Shown in pieces: positions 15,301 through 27,547 of a DNA stretch of 64,000 bases; position 1 is the first letter of the stretch, and each line of letters begins with the position of its first letter. The translations under genes were made by a program, and so were the position numbers. This DNA comes from Actinomycetota bacterium (GTDB lineage: Bacteria > Actinomycetota > CADDZG01 > WHSQ01), in the NCBI GenBank assembly GCA_030447315.1, contig JAUJPD010000001.1, forward strand, positions 289,834-353,833, in the 5' to 3' direction. Below the pieces are notes generated by a model. It was not told the origin of the DNA and did not search any database. It saw nothing but the letters and a program-made list of their open reading frames with translations.

Positions 15301-16208
15301 GTGAAAGGAGCAACGACCTTCAGGCGCTTGATGGCCCGCTGGCGCTTCTGCCCCTTGCCCGTTTTGATCAGCTCGCGGAGCTCTTCGGCCTCTGCCTCTA
15401 GATCCAGGGAGCCCAGTAGGTCCTTGATGGACTCGGCCCCCATGCCACCTTTGAAGTAGTCGCCGTACCGGTCCTTCAGCTCACGCCACAGGACCTCGTC
15501 CTCGACGATCAGCTTCGGACCGAGGTCCTTGAACTTGTCGATCGTCGCCTGCACCAGACCGATGTTGCGGTCGGCGCGGTCACGCACCTCTTTCTGTTGG
15601 CGCTCCGACTGGTTCTTCGCCGCCGTCTTCTCCGAAGAGCGGGCCTTGCGAGCCTCCATCTCCTCGAGACGAACCTCGGTCTCTTTGAGGATCTCTTCGA
15701 GACGACGGTCGCGATCGCCCTCGATCTTGGCGATCTCCTTCCCCACCTCTTCCTCGAGACGAGGAAGGTCCTTGTGCCGCTTGTCCTCGTTGACCTCGGT
15801 CACGATGGAAGCCGCGAAGTAGATGACCTTCTCGAGCTCCTTGGGAGCGATGTCCAAGAGGTAACCGAGGCGGGAAGGAACGCCCTTGAAGTACCAGATG
15901 TGGGTTACAGGGGCTGCCAGCTCGATGTGGCCCATGCGCTCGCGCCGCACTTTGGCACGAGTGACCTCGACACCACAGCGCTCGCAGATGATGCCCTTGA
16001 AACGGACACGCTTGTACTTACCGCAGTAGCACTCCCAGTCCTTGGTGGGCCCGAAGATCTTCTCGCAGAAGAGTCCGTCCTTCTCGGGCTTCAGGGTCCG
16101 GTAGTTGATGGTCTCAGGCTTCTTTACCTCGCCGTTGGACCACGCTCGGATCTGATCTCCGACCGCGAGGCCGATCCGTAGCTCGTCGAAATAGTTGACG
16201 TCTAACAC
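12303..16208 (-). CDS. rpoC: DNA-directed RNA polymerase subunit beta'
   Basis: 1301 aa; [16 protein letters not shown] catalytic motif. Confidence 0.99.
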   Translation of the reverse strand: MLDVNYFDELRIGLAVGDQIRAWSNGEVKKPETINYRTLKPEKDGLFCEKIFGPTKDWECYCGKYKRVRFKGIICERCGVEVTRAKVRRERMGHIELAAPVTHIWYFKGVPSRLGYLLDIAPKELEKVIYFAASIVTEVNEDKRHKDLPRLEEEVGKEIAKIEGDRDRRLEEILKETEVRLEEMEARKARSSEKTAAKNQSERQQKEVRDRADRNIGLVQATIDKFKDLGPKLIVEDEVLWRELKDRYGDYFKGGMGAESIKDLLGSLDLEAEAEELRELIKTGKGQKRQRAIKRLKVVAPFTDTAKRNSPMGMVLDCVPVIPPDLRPMVQLDGGRFATSDLNDLYRRVINRNNRLKRLLDLGAPEIIVNNEKRMLQEAVDALFDNGRRGRPVTGPGNRPLKSLSDMLKGKQGRFRQNLLGKRVDYSGRSVIVSGPTLKLHQCGLPKQMALELFKPFVMKRLVDLGHAQNIKSAKRMVERSRAHVWDVLEEIIHEHPVLLNRAPTLHRLGIQAFEPVLVEGKAIQVHPLVCVAFNADFDGDQMAVHVPLSSEAQAEARLLMLSAHNVLSPANGDPIVAPTQDIILGVYYLTVSHEGEPGDGKIFSSPDELYKAYDAKVVGIHATVKVRGLKRFQDESQEEFDANPKRLKETTAGRVIFNDAFPADFPYQNSLFKKRELTALIDRIARTYDKKELSETLDALKDTGFRYATKAGVTVGLEDVTTPTKKPEIIATHEKMADKIETQYQKGIITDDERRQELIEVWTEASEQVKDEMEKSFESDELNPIWMMAHSGARGNIMQIRQIAGMRGLVANPRGEIIPRPIRSNFREGLTVLEYFISTHGARKGLADTALRTADSGYLTRRLVDVSQEVIVRQEDCGTDRGISLDVQVERGHLKQKLIARVLLEEAASPDGTVVAEAGTEVSAELSARIAEAGVERVVVRSVLTCEAKYGVCQKCYGVSLATGRLVEMGEAVGIVAAQSIGEPGTQLTMRTFHTGGVRFRGGSDITSGLPRVVELFEARTPKVKTEIAKASGRIQMHEDEKTRSIELIPDDGSESVTYKIGRFDDVLVKDGQTVEVGASLTEGSRDPDEVLEVMGTREVQLYLVNEVQRVYRNQGVPIHDKHIELIVRQMLRKVNVIEPGDTEFLPGQLVDAKSFADTNEGVVSGGGEAATARPILMGITKASLATESWLSAASFQETTRVLTEAAINGKSDPLLGLKENVIIGKLIPAGTGMSRYRSIRVVTTGEGAMSDDEARAMFGLPPREEADEDMASFIGLTSVPSEDGNGEVGVPEEATSAAE

Positions 16209-16223
16209 TATTCAGTGACCTCC

Positions 16224-19200
16224 TCAGACTTCTTCGACGGATGACGGCTCACGACGGGATAGATCGATCCCCAACTCCTCCGCGGTACGGAAGATGTCTT
16301 CGTCGATCTCTTTCATCTCGATCTCCTCGCCCTCGGCCGAGAGAACCTCGACGTTCAAGCACAGAGACTGCATCTCTTTGATAAGCACCTTGAAGCTCTC
16401 CGGGATGCCCGGCTCGGGGATGTTCTCGCCCTTGACCACGGCCTCGTACACCTTCACGCGGCCGAGCACGTCGTCGGACTTGATCGTGAGCAGCTCCTGC
16501 AGGCAGTAGGCAGCGCCGTAGGCCTCGAGGGCCCACACCTCCATCTCTCCGAACCGCTGCCCGCCGAACTGCGCCTTACCGCCGAGCGGCTGCTGCGTGA
16601 TCATCGAGTAGGGGCCGGTGGAGCGGGCGTGGATCTTGTCGTCGACCATGTGGCTCAGCTTCAAGATGTACTTGAAGCCGACCGTGATGAGCCCGTCGTA
16701 AGGCTCGCCGGACCGCCCGTCGTACAGCTGGGCTTTTCCGATCTCGTTGACCAGCGGGTACTCGGAGGGCTTGTTCGCGGTGGTGCGCATCGCGGCGAGC
16801 AACTCGTCTTCCTGAGCCCCGTCGAAGACGGGGGTCTCGACATGGGTCGCCTCGCGCTTCCGCCACGCGCCTGCGGGGGGAGCCTCGGTGACCTCCTCTT
16901 CCCAGCGTTGCTTCGCCACCCAGCCAAGGTGCGTCTCGAGCACCTGGCCGAGGTTCATACGCGAAGGAACACCCAGCGGGTTCAAGATGATGTCGACGGG
17001 GGTCCCGTCCGCGAGGAAAGGCATGTCCTGCTCGGGAAGGATCTTCGAGATGACGCCCTTGTTGCCGTGGCGCCCCGCCAGCTTGTCACCCTCGGAGATC
17101 TTCCGCTTCTGAGCCACGAACACCCGGACCAGCTCGTTCACGCCCGGAGGCAGCTCGTCCCCATTGTCTCGAGAGAACTCACGCACGCCGATGACCTTGC
17201 CGGTCTCACCGTGCGGCATCTTGAGCGAGGTGTCTCGCACCTCGCGAGCCTTCTCACCGAAGATGGCTCGCAGGAGACGCTCTTCTGGCGTCAGCTCGGT
17301 CTCGCCCTTGGGCGTGACCTTGCCGACCAGGACGTCTCCGGGTCCCACGTCGGCGCCGATGCGGATGATGCCGCGCTCGTCGAGATCGGCAAGAACGTCT
17401 TCGGAGACGTTGGGGATGTCCCGCGTGATCTCCTCGGCCCCCAGCTTGGTATCGCGGGCGTCCACCTCGTGCTCTTCGATGTGGATGGAGGTCAAGATGT
17501 CGTCTTTGACGAGACGCTGGGACAGGATGATCGCGTCCTCGAAGTTGTAACCCTCCCAGGACATGAACGCGACCAGCAGGTTCGCGCCCAGGGCGAGGTC
17601 TCCCTTGTCCGTCGAAGGCCCGTCGGCCAGGATGTCGCCCTTCTTGACCTTGGCCCCTTCACGCACGACCGGCCGCTGGTTGATGCAGGTGGACTGGTTG
17701 CTGCGACGGAACTTGTCGAGCTTGTAGACGCGGCGCTCGCCGGCGCCCGATCCACTAGGAGCGACCACGATGCGCTCCGCGGTGACCTCTTCCACGGTGC
17801 CGTTGAACTCGTTGACGATGACGTCACCTGCGTCAACGGCGGCGCGGTGCTCGAGACCGGTGCCCACGATCGGAGCCTGTGGACGCAACAACGGAACCGC
17901 CTGTCGCTGCATGTTGGCACCCATCAGAGCCCGGTTGGCGTCATCGTGCTCGAGGAACGGGATACAAGCCGTAGAAACCGAGACGATCTGCTTCGGCGAC
18001 ACGTCCATGTAGTCCACCTCGGACGGCTCCACGTACTCGACCTCGTTCAAGCGGCCCCGCACCAGCACCTTGGGCTCGGTGAAGTTGCCGTCGTCGTCGA
18101 TCGTGGCGTTGGCCTGAGCGATCACGGCCCGGCCCTCTTCATCGGCGGTCAGGTATTCGACCTTGTTCGATACCTTGCCGTCCTTGACGATCCGGTATGG
18201 GGTCTCGATGAAGCCGTAACGATTGAGCCGCGCGTAGGTGGAGAGGGAGCCGATGAGGCCGATGTTCGGCCCCTCGGGAGTCTCGATCGGGCACATACGA
18301 CCGTAGTGACTGGAGTGAACGTCTCGCACCTCGAACCCCGCCCGTTCGCGCGACAGACCGCCAGGCCCGAGCGCCGAGAGGCGGCGCTTGTGCGTCAGCT
18401 CCGCCAGCGGGTTGGTCTGGTCCATGAACTGGCTGAGCTGGGACGAACCGAAGAACTCCTTGATGGAGGCAACCACGGGACGGATGTTGATCAGCGTCTG
18501 CGGGGTGATGGCCTCGACGTCCTGGGTGGTCATGCGTTCGCGAACCACGCGCTCCATGCGGGAGAGGCCAACCCGGATCTGGTTCTGGATCAGCTCGCCC
18601 ACCGGACGGATCCGCCGGTTGCCGAAGTGGTCGATGTCGTCGGTCTCGTAGTCGTCGTTGCCGGCGTGGAGCTCGACCAGATAACGGATCGTCGCGAGGA
18701 TGTCGTCCTTGCGGAGAACCGATCCGTACTCCTGGATTGTTTTCTCGTCGCTCTTGAAACCGAGCTTCTTGTTGACCTTGTAGCGCCCCACCCGAGCAAG
18801 GTCGTAGCGCTTGGTGTTGAAGAAGAGATTGTCGAGGAGGGCGCGGGCGCTCTCTACCGTCGGAGGCTCGCCCGGACGAAGCTTGCGATAGATGTCCATG
18901 AGGGCGTCTTCCTCGGTCTGGATCGCGTCCTTCTCGAGGGTCAGGGCGATGGACTCGGCGCCATCGAACAGCTTGAGGATGTCGTCGTCACCGCCGTAAC
19001 CGAGCGCCTTGAGGAGAACGGTGACGTTCTGCTTGCGTTTGCGATCCACGCGGACCCCGACCATGTCCTTCTTGTCCGTCTCGAACTCGAGCCAGGCTCC
19101 TCGAGCCGGGATGATCTTGCAGGCGAAGATGTCCTTGTCCGAGGCCTTGTCGATCGAGCGGTCGAAGTAGACCCCGGGCGAACGGACCAGCTGCGACACC

Positions 19201-19586
19201 ACGACGCGCTCGGTCCCGTTGATGATGAAGGTGCCCTTCGCCGTCATCATCGGGAAGTCGCCCATGAAGACGGTCTGCTCTTTGATCTCGCCCGTTTCCT
19301 TGTTGATGAAGGCGGCGGTGACGAACAGCGGCTTGGAGAAGGTCATGTCCTTCTCTTTGCACTCGTCCTCGTCGAACTTCGGGTCCTCGAACCGGTGACT
19401 GAGGAACTGGAGCGCGAGGTTCCCGGTGAAGTCCTCGATCGGAGAGATGTCGTTCAGGGTCTCGCCCAAGCCCGTCTCGAGGAACCAATCGAAGGATTCC
19501 TTCTGAACGGAGATCAGGTTGGGGAGAGGGTGTACTTCCTTGAGCTTGGCAAAAGAACGGCGTTCGCGCAGCGCGTTAGACGACAA
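16224..19586 (-). CDS. rpoB: DNA-directed RNA polymerase subunit beta
   Basis: 1120 aa; full beta subunit. Confidence 0.99.
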   Translation of the reverse strand: MSSNALRERRSFAKLKEVHPLPNLISVQKESFDWFLETGLGETLNDISPIEDFTGNLALQFLSHRFEDPKFDEDECKEKDMTFSKPLFVTAAFINKETGEIKEQTVFMGDFPMMTAKGTFIINGTERVVVSQLVRSPGVYFDRSIDKASDKDIFACKIIPARGAWLEFETDKKDMVGVRVDRKRKQNVTVLLKALGYGGDDDILKLFDGAESIALTLEKDAIQTEEDALMDIYRKLRPGEPPTVESARALLDNLFFNTKRYDLARVGRYKVNKKLGFKSDEKTIQEYGSVLRKDDILATIRYLVELHAGNDDYETDDIDHFGNRRIRPVGELIQNQIRVGLSRMERVVRERMTTQDVEAITPQTLINIRPVVASIKEFFGSSQLSQFMDQTNPLAELTHKRRLSALGPGGLSRERAGFEVRDVHSSHYGRMCPIETPEGPNIGLIGSLSTYARLNRYGFIETPYRIVKDGKVSNKVEYLTADEEGRAVIAQANATIDDDGNFTEPKVLVRGRLNEVEYVEPSEVDYMDVSPKQIVSVSTACIPFLEHDDANRALMGANMQRQAVPLLRPQAPIVGTGLEHRAAVDAGDVIVNEFNGTVEEVTAERIVVAPSGSGAGERRVYKLDKFRRSNQSTCINQRPVVREGAKVKKGDILADGPSTDKGDLALGANLLVAFMSWEGYNFEDAIILSQRLVKDDILTSIHIEEHEVDARDTKLGAEEITRDIPNVSEDVLADLDERGIIRIGADVGPGDVLVGKVTPKGETELTPEERLLRAIFGEKAREVRDTSLKMPHGETGKVIGVREFSRDNGDELPPGVNELVRVFVAQKRKISEGDKLAGRHGNKGVISKILPEQDMPFLADGTPVDIILNPLGVPSRMNLGQVLETHLGWVAKQRWEEEVTEAPPAGAWRKREATHVETPVFDGAQEDELLAAMRTTANKPSEYPLVNEIGKAQLYDGRSGEPYDGLITVGFKYILKLSHMVDDKIHARSTGPYSMITQQPLGGKAQFGGQRFGEMEVWALEAYGAAYCLQELLTIKSDDVLGRVKVYEAVVKGENIPEPGIPESFKVLIKEMQSLCLNVEVLSAEGEEIEMKEIDEDIFRTAEELGIDLSRREPSSVEEV

Positions 19587-19745
19587 ACGTGCCTCCTGTA
19601 GTTGCCTTCGTGGGGTCAGAGAACCGGGTCAAGAAGGGGCCCCGTTAAACCCTTCCTGGCCTGCCTCGATCGGCTCGCGATGGGCGGTTCTTAGCCGCGC
19701 GACAAGGCGAATCGAACGATCGGGGGCTGGACACAGCAGAGAGGC

Positions 19746-19774
19746 AGTATAGGGGCAGCGCCCTACGCCGTCAA
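19746..19774 (-). promoter_or_regulatory. Sigma-70/HrdB-type promoter for rpoB-rpoC
   Basis: Minus strand TTGACG-17 bp-TATACT (-35 at 19774..19769, -10 at 19751..19746), about 150 nt upstream of the rpoB start. Confidence 0.75.
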
Positions 19775-20029
19775 CCAGGGGTCTCACCCCCGGCGAGATG
19801 TCTATTCAGCTGTGAAGCGTGGTGCGGACGTTATCCCCCATCCCTGATGATTTCAAGCCTAAATATCCACAGGGCCCGGATGGAGCCCGCTCCAGGCGTC
19901 GGCACGGCCCCCGCTCCGGCGGCGTCGGCAGGGGAATCGCTGGAACGGTCGGGGGCGCCTGAACGGCGCGCTCCTCCCTCCGACGAGGCCCACTTCGCCC
20001 GCGTTCCTTCGATATCGAGCGCGTCGGTG

Positions 20030-20422
20030 TTACTTGAGCTCGACGCTCGCTCCCGCACCCTCGAGCTTGGCTTTGGCCTCCTCGGCCTGGTCCTTCGCGA
20101 CCTTCTCGAGCACCGCCTTGGGCGCCGAGTCGACCAGGTCCTTGGCCTCCTTCAGGCCCAGGCTGGTGAGGGCCCGAACCTCCTTGATGACCTGGATCTT
20201 CTTGTCGCCGGCACCGGTCAGGACGACGTCGAACTCGTCCTTCTCCTCCTCTGCTGCAGCGCCGTCTCCACCGGCTCCGCCGCCGGCGCCCATAGCTGCC
20301 ACGGCTACGGGGGCCGCCGCCGTGACGCCGAACTTCTCTTCGAACGCCTTGACGAACTCGGACAGCTCGAGAACCGTCCAGCCCGCTACCGCATCGAGTA
20401 CTTCGTCCTGGGAAATCGCCAT
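20030..20422 (-). CDS. rplL: 50S ribosomal protein L7/L12
   Basis: 130 aa, [40 protein letters not shown]. Confidence 0.98.
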   Translation of the reverse strand: MAISQDEVLDAVAGWTVLELSEFVKAFEEKFGVTAAAPVAVAAMGAGGGAGGDGAAAEEEKDEFDVVLTGAGDKKIQVIKEVRALTSLGLKEAKDLVDSAPKAVLEKVAKDQAEEAKAKLEGAGASVELK

Positions 20423-20424
20423 CC

Positions 20425-21207
20425 CTACTCCTCCTTCTCGGTGCCGCCATCGGCGGCGGCTTCAGTGTCGGTCGAGTCCTGATCGGGTGCCTCGTTCGCT
20501 GCTTCCACGGAGTCGGCGGCCTCCGACGAGGTCTCGCCGGCCACGTCCGCGACCGCGTCGGCCACCTCGGCCTCCCCGCGATCGCCGCCTCCGGCGGGCT
20601 CTTCCTCTGGCGCGGGCTCGGCGCCGGGTGCGGTCGCCTCTGCGGCGGGCGGAGCGGCCGGTGAGTCGCCCGTGCCGCCGGGGAGCTCGCCGGACTCCTT
20701 CTTAGCGAGGACCTGGGCGAGCATGGAGCCGAGGTCGCGAAGGGCCGCCGCGAACACGTTCACGGTTTGCTGGAGCGGAGAGTTCATCATCATGGCGATC
20801 TTGGCCAGCTGGACCTCTCTGGGCTCGACGCTGGCAAGAGCCCGGGCCTGGTCGCCGTCGAGGATCTTGCCCTTGAGGATCCCGCCCTTGATGACCAGCA
20901 CCGGGAACTTCTTGGCCGCGTCGTCGAGAGCCTTGGCCGCGGCCACCGCGTCGCCCCTACAGAAGGCGATCGCGGTCGGGCCCTCCAGCATCCCGGCGAG
21001 ATCCTCCATGCCGACCTCTCGAGCGGCGATCCGGGCCAAGGTGTTCTTGAGAACCTTGTAATCGGCGTCGGCTTCTCGTAGCGCGACTCGTAGCTCGGCG
21101 AGGTTGGCGACGGAGAGGCCCCGGTATTCGGTCAAGAGAGCAGCGTTCGATTCCTGGAAGCGCCCGGCGATCTCTTCAACCGCCTGCGCCTTGCCTGCTC
21201 TGGCCAT
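20425..21207 (-). CDS. rplJ: 50S ribosomal protein L10 with ~85-aa acidic C-terminal tail
   Basis: [33 protein letters not shown]...; tail rich in E/A/D/G. Confidence 0.96.
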   Translation of the reverse strand: MARAGKAQAVEEIAGRFQESNAALLTEYRGLSVANLAELRVALREADADYKVLKNTLARIAAREVGMEDLAGMLEGPTAIAFCRGDAVAAAKALDDAAKKFPVLVIKGGILKGKILDGDQARALASVEPREVQLAKIAMMMNSPLQQTVNVFAAALRDLGSMLAQVLAKKESGELPGGTGDSPAAPPAAEATAPGAEPAPEEEPAGGGDRGEAEVADAVADVAGETSSEAADSVEAANEAPDQDSTDTEAAADGGTEKEE

Positions 21208-21230
21208 GAGGCTGTCCTTTCTCGGGCATC

Positions 21231-21350
21231 AAAAAAGCGGCCACCCCATAGAGGAGCGACCGCGCTTTGGATCTGCGCCGATCTCTCGCCTGCGCCGGTC
21301 CCGTGAGGGCTTAGGGGACAAAGGTCCCGCCGGCGGTCTGGGGCTTCGTT
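21231..21350 (-). ncRNA. Ribosomal protein L10 leader (autoregulatory 5' UTR) with terminator-like 3' hairpin
   Basis: Minus strand ...CGCAGGCGAGAGATCGGCGCAGATCCAAAGCGCGGTCGCTCCTCTATGGGGTGGCCGCTTTTTT directly upstream of rplJ; hairpin GCGGTCGCTCC/GGGGTGGCCGC plus T6 at 21231..21263. Confidence 0.75.
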
Positions 21351-21398
21351 ACGAAAGACAGATTACCAAACGAGCGAGACGCCTAGGGAGGGGCCCTC

Positions 21399-21944
21399 TC
21401 AATCCAGCGAGACGGTACCGCCTGCTCTCCAGTACTCCCCCGCCTCACGCTCCATGAAGCCTTCGTCGACCAGATGGCGCCGCAGGGAGGCGACGTCGGG
21501 GTGGTACTGAGCCAAGATCAGATTGACGTCGCTCTCCAGGTAGCGAAGACCGGGCTCGAACTCCTGCGCGAGGTGATCGAGTACGACCAACCTCTTGGAG
21601 CGGACGGCCGGGATCGTGACCAGGCGGCCGTGGCGGATGAAGGTGCGCAAGACGGCCGAGGAGCTGGGCGGATGCCCGAGTCCTTCCTCTGTGTCTCGTC
21701 GTTCGGATGCGGCGCGGGCGGTACCGAGGATCTCGTCGTGCTCGAACCGGTAACCCGTCCGAGCCTTGGTGACCAGGCCCGCGGCGATCAATCGGCTCAT
21801 CGCTTTTTCGATCGAGCGGGCGTCGAGCCCCGTGGTCACACCGATCTCGGCAACGGAAGAGGCTCCCAAGACCAGAGCGGCGGCGACCCGGAGGCGATCG
21901 CGATCGGCCAGAGCCGCCACGATCCGCTCGGCATCTCCGTCCAT
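21399..21944 (-). CDS. ArsR/MarR-like winged-helix protein with C-terminal DUF2087 domain
   Basis: N-term HTH (SVAEIGVTTGLDARSIEKAMSRLIAAGLV); C-term RLVTIPAVRSKRLVVLDHLAQEFEPGLRYLESDVNLILAQYHPDVASLRRHLVDEGFMEREAGEYWR. Confidence 0.8.
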   Translation of the reverse strand: MDGDAERIVAALADRDRLRVAAALVLGASSVAEIGVTTGLDARSIEKAMSRLIAAGLVTKARTGYRFEHDEILGTARAASERRDTEEGLGHPPSSSAVLRTFIRHGRLVTIPAVRSKRLVVLDHLAQEFEPGLRYLESDVNLILAQYHPDVASLRRHLVDEGFMEREAGEYWRAGGTVSLD

Positions 21945-21981
21945 CACTCGCTCGGTGAGACCTCGGGCGTGGGCTCCTCGG

Positions 21982-22713
21982 TCACCTGGGGGCGGAGGCG
22001 CTCTCTACCTCTTCGTCAACCAGGTCCTTGGACTTCTGGGGGTCGATGCGGACCCCCGGGCCCATCGTGGTCGAGATCGCGATCGCTTTGAGGTAGCGGC
22101 CCTTCGAGGCCGCAGGCTTGGCGCGGATGACCTCGTCGATGATCGCGGCGTAGTTCTCGATGATGTCGGCCTCGTCGAAGGACTTCTTGCCTACGATCAT
22201 GTGCAGGTTGCCGTGCTTGTCGGTGCGGTACTCGATCCGACCCCCTTTGATGTCGCCGACCGCGCGAGCCACGTCGTCGGTGACGGTGCCGGACTTCGGG
22301 TTCGGCATGAGGCCCCGGGGGCCCAGCACACGGCCCAGCTTTCCGACCGCCGGCATCATGTCCGGAGAGGCGACGATGGCGTCGAACTCGAGCCAACCTC
22401 CCGAGATCCGCTCGGCCAGATCGTCGTCACCTACGACGTCGGCCCCTGCCTCTTCGGCTTGCTTGGCTTTCTCGCCTTTCGCGAACACGGCGACGCGCAT
22501 GGTCTTGCCGGTGCCTTTCGGCAGCGTGACCGCGCCGCGCACCATCTGGTCGGCCTTACGAGGATCGACGCCCAGACGGATGCTCAGCTCGACGGTCTCG
22601 TCAAACTTCGAAGGCGGGAACTCCTTGACGAGCTTCACGGCTTCCCGCGGCGAGTAAAGACGCTCGCGATCGACCTTGGCGATGGCTTCCTTGTAACGCT
22701 TGCCTGCCGGCAT
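21982..22713 (-). CDS. rplA: 50S ribosomal protein L1
   Basis: [31 protein letters not shown]...; [13 protein letters not shown]. Confidence 0.98.
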   Translation of the reverse strand: MPAGKRYKEAIAKVDRERLYSPREAVKLVKEFPPSKFDETVELSIRLGVDPRKADQMVRGAVTLPKGTGKTMRVAVFAKGEKAKQAEEAGADVVGDDDLAERISGGWLEFDAIVASPDMMPAVGKLGRVLGPRGLMPNPKSGTVTDDVARAVGDIKGGRIEYRTDKHGNLHMIVGKKSFDEADIIENYAAIIDEVIRAKPAASKGRYLKAIAISTTMGPGVRIDPQKSKDLVDEEVESASAPR

Positions 22714-22791
22714 GTGTAGGTCCTCCTTCGTGGTCGGCGGAGAGCTCAAAGGCGCTCCTCCCACTGGTCAAGGTGTGTCTGGACAGCCTCG

Positions 22792-23226
22792 TTACTTGAC
22801 GGTTATGCCCATGCTGCGGGCGGTGCCTTCCACGATCTTCATCGCGGCGTCGATGTCGTTGGCGTTGAGGTCGGGCATCTTGGTCTCGGCGATCTCGCGC
22901 ACCTGGTCCTTGGTCACCGTTGCGACCTTGGTCTTGTGCGGCTCCGCCGAGCCCTTGTCGACCCCGGCCTTCTGTCGCAGAAGAACGGCGGCGGGAGGGG
23001 TCTTGGTCACGAAGGTGAACGAGCGATCCTCGTACACGGTGATCTCGACCGGGATCGTGGTGCCGGTGTCCTGCTGGGTCGCGGCGTTGTACTGCTTGCA
23101 GAACTCCATGATGTTGATGCCCGCCTGGCCCAGAGCAGGACCGACCGGAGGGGCCGGTGTGGCCTGGCCCCCCGTGATCTGGAGCTTCAATACCTGTGCG
23201 ATCTTCTTGCGGCGTCCGCCACCCAT
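22792..23226 (-). CDS. rplK: 50S ribosomal protein L11
   Basis: C-terminal 144 aa of [51 protein letters not shown]. Confidence 0.97.
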   Translation of the reverse strand: MGGGRRKKIAQVLKLQITGGQATPAPPVGPALGQAGINIMEFCKQYNAATQQDTGTTIPVEITVYEDRSFTFVTKTPPAAVLLRQKAGVDKGSAEPHKTKVATVTKDQVREIAETKMPDLNANDIDAAMKIVEGTARSMGITVK

Positions 23227-23249
23227 CTGTCGTCTCCTCTTTCTCGGTG

Positions 23250-24254
23250 TTAGAGCTTGGCGACCTGGTCGAAGCCCAGCTCGACCGGCGTCTCTCGCCC
23301 GAAGATGTTGACGAGCACCTTGAGCTTGCTCTGGTCGACGTTGATCTCGGAGATGGATCCGGTGAAGTTGGCGAACGGTCCCGAGGTCACCCTGACGCTC
23401 TCTTGTTCCTCGAACTCGAGGCGCGGCTTGAGCTTCTTCTGATCGGCCTTGACCTGCAGGATGCGGTCGACCTCCTTGTCCGACAGAGGCGTGGGCTTGG
23501 CGCCGGAGCCGACGAATCCGGTGACGCCGGGCGTGTTCCGAACGACGTACCAGGAGTCGTCCTCCAGGTACATACGGCACAGCAGATAGCCCGGGAACAC
23601 CTTCTTCTGAACGATCTGTTTCTTGCCCTGCTTGATCTCCATGACGTCTTCCATCGGGATCACGACCTCGAAGACGCTGTCTTCTACGTTCATCGACTGG
23701 ATACGAGACTTGAGGTTCACCTTCACCTTGTTCTCGTAGCCGGCATAGGTATGGATCACGTACCAATCACCGGGGCGCTCGTTGGGCGGGATGCGTTGGT
23801 CGTCTTCGTAGAACTCGGCGGGTTGGTCCTCGTCGAGCTCGGCGACCGCGTCGTCGGCTGCCGGGTCGTCTGCCCCGCCCTCGTCGACCGCGGCCTCGGC
23901 CTCTTGCTTCTTGGTGGCGGGAAGAGCCGCCTCGGAGTCCGTTCCCGCGTCGGTGACGCCGACCGCGAGAGGACCCTGGTCCCGCGGCGCGTCGGCATCA
24001 GAGGGGATGTCATCGCCGCCGGTCTCGGCCGCGGCGGTGGCGGGATCGATAGTGGCGGTATCGGCGTCGGATCCGGCTGCGGCCTCGCTTGCATCGCGAT
24101 CGGGATCGGGTTGGGGCGCCACGACGTCGGCGGGATCGACGGCGCCCGGCTGCGGCGCGTCCTCGTTCGGCTGGCCCGTGTCGGTGGTCTCTTCCGAGAT
24201 GTCACCCACGAGCTCTGACGTAGTGGTGTCGGTCTCGGTGCTGGTTTCGGTCAT
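23250..24254 (-). CDS. nusG: Transcription termination/antitermination protein NusG with ~150-aa acidic N-terminal extension
   Basis: [26 protein letters not shown]...; N-term rich in T/D/E/A/P. Confidence 0.96.
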   Translation of the reverse strand: MTETSTETDTTTSELVGDISEETTDTGQPNEDAPQPGAVDPADVVAPQPDPDRDASEAAAGSDADTATIDPATAAAETGGDDIPSDADAPRDQGPLAVGVTDAGTDSEAALPATKKQEAEAAVDEGGADDPAADDAVAELDEDQPAEFYEDDQRIPPNERPGDWYVIHTYAGYENKVKVNLKSRIQSMNVEDSVFEVVIPMEDVMEIKQGKKQIVQKKVFPGYLLCRMYLEDDSWYVVRNTPGVTGFVGSGAKPTPLSDKEVDRILQVKADQKKLKPRLEFEEQESVRVTSGPFANFTGSISEINVDQSKLKVLVNIFGRETPVELGFDQVAKL

Positions 24255-24544
24255 ACCTCGACTCCATAGAGAGCCAGCACCGCTTTGGTGAAGATGAAGT
24301 CCATCCCAAAGATGATCGCGGCGACGACGATGGAAACGACCAGAACCACCGTCGAGTAAGCAACGACCTCGGAGCGGGTCGGCCACGCCACCTTCTTCAG
24401 CTCGGCGATCACTTCCTTGAAGAACTGGCCCGGCTTCGTGCGCTCTTTCTTGGTAGGCGCGCCGGGAGGTTTGACGGCGGGACGCCCCGCGGTCTTCTTG
24501 CGGTCTTCTTCCTTCTTCATCATCCGCTTGTACTGCCTATTCAC
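24251..24544 (-). CDS. secE: Preprotein translocase subunit SecE
   Basis: [49 protein letters not shown]. Confidence 0.95.
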   Translation of the reverse strand: MNRQYKRMMKKEEDRKKTAGRPAVKPPGAPTKKERTKPGQFFKEVIAELKKVAWPTRSEVVAYSTVVLVVSIVVAAIIFGMDFIFTKAVLALYGVEV

Positions 24545-24650
24545 GGCCCAGACCCTTTCGTTATCGACCGCTGCCGGACGCGAGAAACCAGGGTCCGCTG
24601 CGGGGGGATGAGATGCAAGGTTAGCACGAGAAGGGGGCGAGCGTACGATC

Positions 24651-25504
24651 TCAACTCTCGGGCACGAGCTCGTCGAGCGGCAGAGGATCGGGCGGCTCCG
24701 GCACCTCGATCGGTCGGTTGGGCTCCGAGATGCTCATGTCCAAAGTGAAGCTCGCTCCTGAGAGGGGGCCGAGGATCTCGCTCAGGCCCACCTCTTCGCC
24801 TAGCGCGAGGTCCACCTCGATCAGAAGGCGGCGAAGCAGCCGGTCCTCGGCGCCCGTGATGACTTCGATGTGGGAGGACTGGACCGCGTTCTCGACCCGC
24901 TCGGCCTCGTCGTCCTCGATCGTTTGGAAGGCGGTGCCGGACCCGAACCTCTGGGCGATCGAGAAGAGATCGTTGAGAGCCGTCACCACATCCAGCTCGC
25001 CGGTGATCCGATCCACCTCCTCGCCGTCGAGGCCCTCGCCCTCTTCGAGCTGGGGATCCACGAGCCACGAGCCGATATCTGTGTCTTCGAAGGGACTGCC
25101 TCCCTCGCCGGACCCGCCCAAGAGGCCCTCGCTCTGGTCGGGGGGAGCTCGTAGGCCTGGTCGTCCACCTCGATGAAAGCGCGTTCGCCGGTGGAGACGA
25201 AACCCTGGGAGGCGCCGTCGGCTCCGAGATCGGTGTATTCGAGGTCCGCTATCGGAAGTTGCCCCTCTTCGGGTAGCTGGAAGCTCCCGATCAGCTCGAA
25301 CCCGGCGACCTGCGCATTGCGCGCGTCTTCACCCGGAGCCGCTTCCGCTTGCACGCGCAGCTCCAGGATGCCGCTTCGCAGCTCTTCGAGGTTCTGGGCG
25401 GTCTCTGCGACCACGTCCCCGGGACCGGTTGAGCAAGAGGTCAAGATCAAGATCAAGCCGAGCCCCAGCGAGACCGCCAGCCGCTTCCTGCCGGTGGTGG
25501 GCAC
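24651..25504 (-). CDS. Secreted lipoprotein (LppX/LprAFG-like), split by one apparent frameshift
   Basis: N-term MPTTGRKRLAVSLGLGLILILTSCSTGPG lipobox; reading continues from ORF 24983..25504 into ORF 24651..25121 at a C6 run (~25137..25146). Confidence 0.65.
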
Positions 25505-25626
25505 TAAGGCGATTCCTCGGGCGGCGGCGAGCTCTCTTGCGAGTGGTGGTCGCGGAGGCCGGGCTTCTCTATAGGTGAAGTCGCCCCCGGTTCATAACCG
25601 GAGGCCGCGGGTGTAAACGCAGTGAG

Positions 25627-26775
25627 TTAGCGAGGAACCGCGGAGAGCGTTCCGAGGCTGGCGTCGGTAACGTAGTAATACCGCCCCACCACCTCCACGT
25701 CGATCGCGTAAGGAGAGCCCATCACGCCGGCGAGCTCGTTGCGCGCGCCCCTGGCCCGGTAGCCCTCCCGCGGGAGCAATCCGGCCCGAGCCAACATCGA
25801 AGACGCCCACACCAAGCGACGACTGAGCCACATAGAGACGGCTGCCCACGAGGTCCATCCCCTGGAGGAACAGATGTTCGGCGGGGTCGACACCGACATG
25901 CAGTCGCCCCGTCCTCTTCACATCCCCGAGGTCGCCGGCGTCGAGCACCATCACCTGCGGCGGGATCTGGTCGTTGAACCAGTATTCGGTCGCGGCATAG
26001 ACCGTTCGGGACGTCTTGGTCGAAGCCACCTCTATCTCGGCGAGGCCGACCTCGCTCCAGGACCCGACCTCGACCGGATGGGCGGGGTTGGAGAAGTCGA
26101 AGATCTGTAGCCCGGTCCTCCCGGTCGAGACGTAGAGCAACGGTCGTCCGGTCATGGGGTCCTTCGGGTCGTAGAACAGACCCGCCGAAGCCGGGCCCCC
26201 GACCTTGAGGGCCGGAAGGGCATCGACGTGCACGGGAACGAGAGCTCCGGTCGTCGCCTCGAAACGGCTGACCACCATCCCGTCGATCGCGTCCAGGAGC
26301 ACGACATACTCGGCGCCCCCCTGGCTGAGGTGCTGCACCCGGTAGGAGCCGCCGGCGGGAAGGTAGAAGGCCAGCTTCGGGTCCTTCGGGTCAGAGACGT
26401 CTAAGACGTGCAGTCCCTCCTCGTCGAAGGTCTTGGTCTGCCGGGCGTAGAAAAGCCACTTCCCGTCGTCCGAGAACGACAGATCACCGTCGAGGGAATC
26501 CTTGGCGGTGTCATAGCGGCCGACCACTTTGGGAGACCGCGGGTCGCTGGTGTCGAGGATCGCGACGGTGCCCTCATCCCGCTGCAGGACGGCCCCGATA
26601 TCGCCATGAACCTCGACGCGGCCGAGACCGGCTTTCTTGGAGACCTCGATCACACGGGGCCGGGACCGGATGGAGCTGAACGGGAGTTTCGCTTCGAAGC
26701 AGCAGCGTAGGGAGCCTGCAGCAACATCAGCGACAGCAGCAGGGCGAGGGCTGAGCGCGGATGGGTTCGGGTCAT
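25627..26775 (-). CDS. LVIVD-repeat (beta-propeller-like) secreted protein with apparent frameshifts near both ends
   Basis: Repeats VAILDTSDPRSPKVVGRYD, LHVLDVSDPKDPKLAFY, LQIFDFSNPAHPVEVGSW; signal peptide MTRTHPRSALALLLSLMLLQAPYAAA in one frame, C-term ARAGLLPREGYRARGARNELAGVMGSPYAIDVEVVGRYYYVTDASLGTLSAVPR in another. Confidence 0.65.
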
Positions 26776-26845
26776 GCCGAAGGATTCGCCCCCACGAGCC
26801 CGGTTCCTTCGTGGGGGGCAGGGACCTCGGCGAGGCGCGACCCCT

Positions 26846-27232
26846 CTACTGCGGGGCCGGAAAGCCGACGACCTCGGCGAGGGTATCGACCACCTCTTCC
26901 ATGGGTCGATCCTTCGGGAGGAATCCGTCCGCGCCCAGCTCGCGCGCCAGACCCCGATGGTGCTCGTCGTCGATGCCCGACAGGACGAGGATCTTCGTCT
27001 TCGGGCAGCACTGTCTGATTTTGGATACGGAGGTCAAGCCGTCCATCTGCGGCATGGCGACATCCAGGACGACCACGTCGGGGTTCAGCTGTTGGACAAG
27101 ATCAACGGCTTCGAGGCCGTTCGTCGCCTCACCTACCACCTCGAAGCGGCCGTCAAACTCGAGGTTCGTGCGGATCAGCGTACGAAGGTTGGCCAGGTCG
27201 TCGGCTATCAGCACCCGGATCCGTCCAAGCAT
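26846..27232 (-). CDS. Single-domain response regulator (receiver)
   Basis: IRVLIADDLANLRTLIRTNLEFDG...DVVVLDVAMPQMDGL...LVLSGID. Confidence 0.85.
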   Translation of the reverse strand: MLGRIRVLIADDLANLRTLIRTNLEFDGRFEVVGEATNGLEAVDLVQQLNPDVVVLDVAMPQMDGLTSVSKIRQCCPKTKILVLSGIDDEHHRGLARELGADGFLPKDRPMEEVVDTLAEVVGFPAPQ

Positions 27233-27282
27233 GCCCTCATCATGACCTGTCCAGATCGGTGGCGGCGATCGATCCAGGAGGT

Positions 27283-27547
27283 GGAGCAGGGCGGAGGGAT
27301 TCGAATTTTCGAACCCCATGGGGCTGGAGGCTTTGGAGACCAGCGGGCTTTTTTAAGCAGGGCGGGAGGGATTCGAACCCCCGGCCCATGGGCGCGGCTG
27401 GAGACCAGCGCGGCTTTTTTAAGCAGGGCGGGAGGATTCGAACCCCCGGCCCATGGGCGCGGCTGGAGACCAGCGCGGCTTTTTTTAAGCAGGGCGGGAG
27501 GGATTCGAACCCCGGCCCATGGGCGCGGCTGGAGCAGCTTTTTTAAG
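27283..27547 (-). repeat. Tandem array of four degenerate tRNA-Trp 3'-half units (~58-75 bp each)
   Basis: Minus-strand units of the form CTTAAAAAAGCCGCGCTGGTCTCCAGCCGCGCCCATGGGCCGGGGGTTCGAATCCCTCCCGCCCTG, next to the intact tRNA-Trp. Confidence 0.85.

Noticed and set aside
16629-19601. 990-aa plus-strand ORF antisense to rpoB
   Set aside because: Mirror ORF produced by high-GC codon bias; biased composition with no recognisable domain; the minus-strand rpoB is unambiguous.
27283-27547. CRISPR-like array
   Set aside because: Units are adjacent with no unique spacers, and each unit is tRNA-derived; no cas genes in the window.
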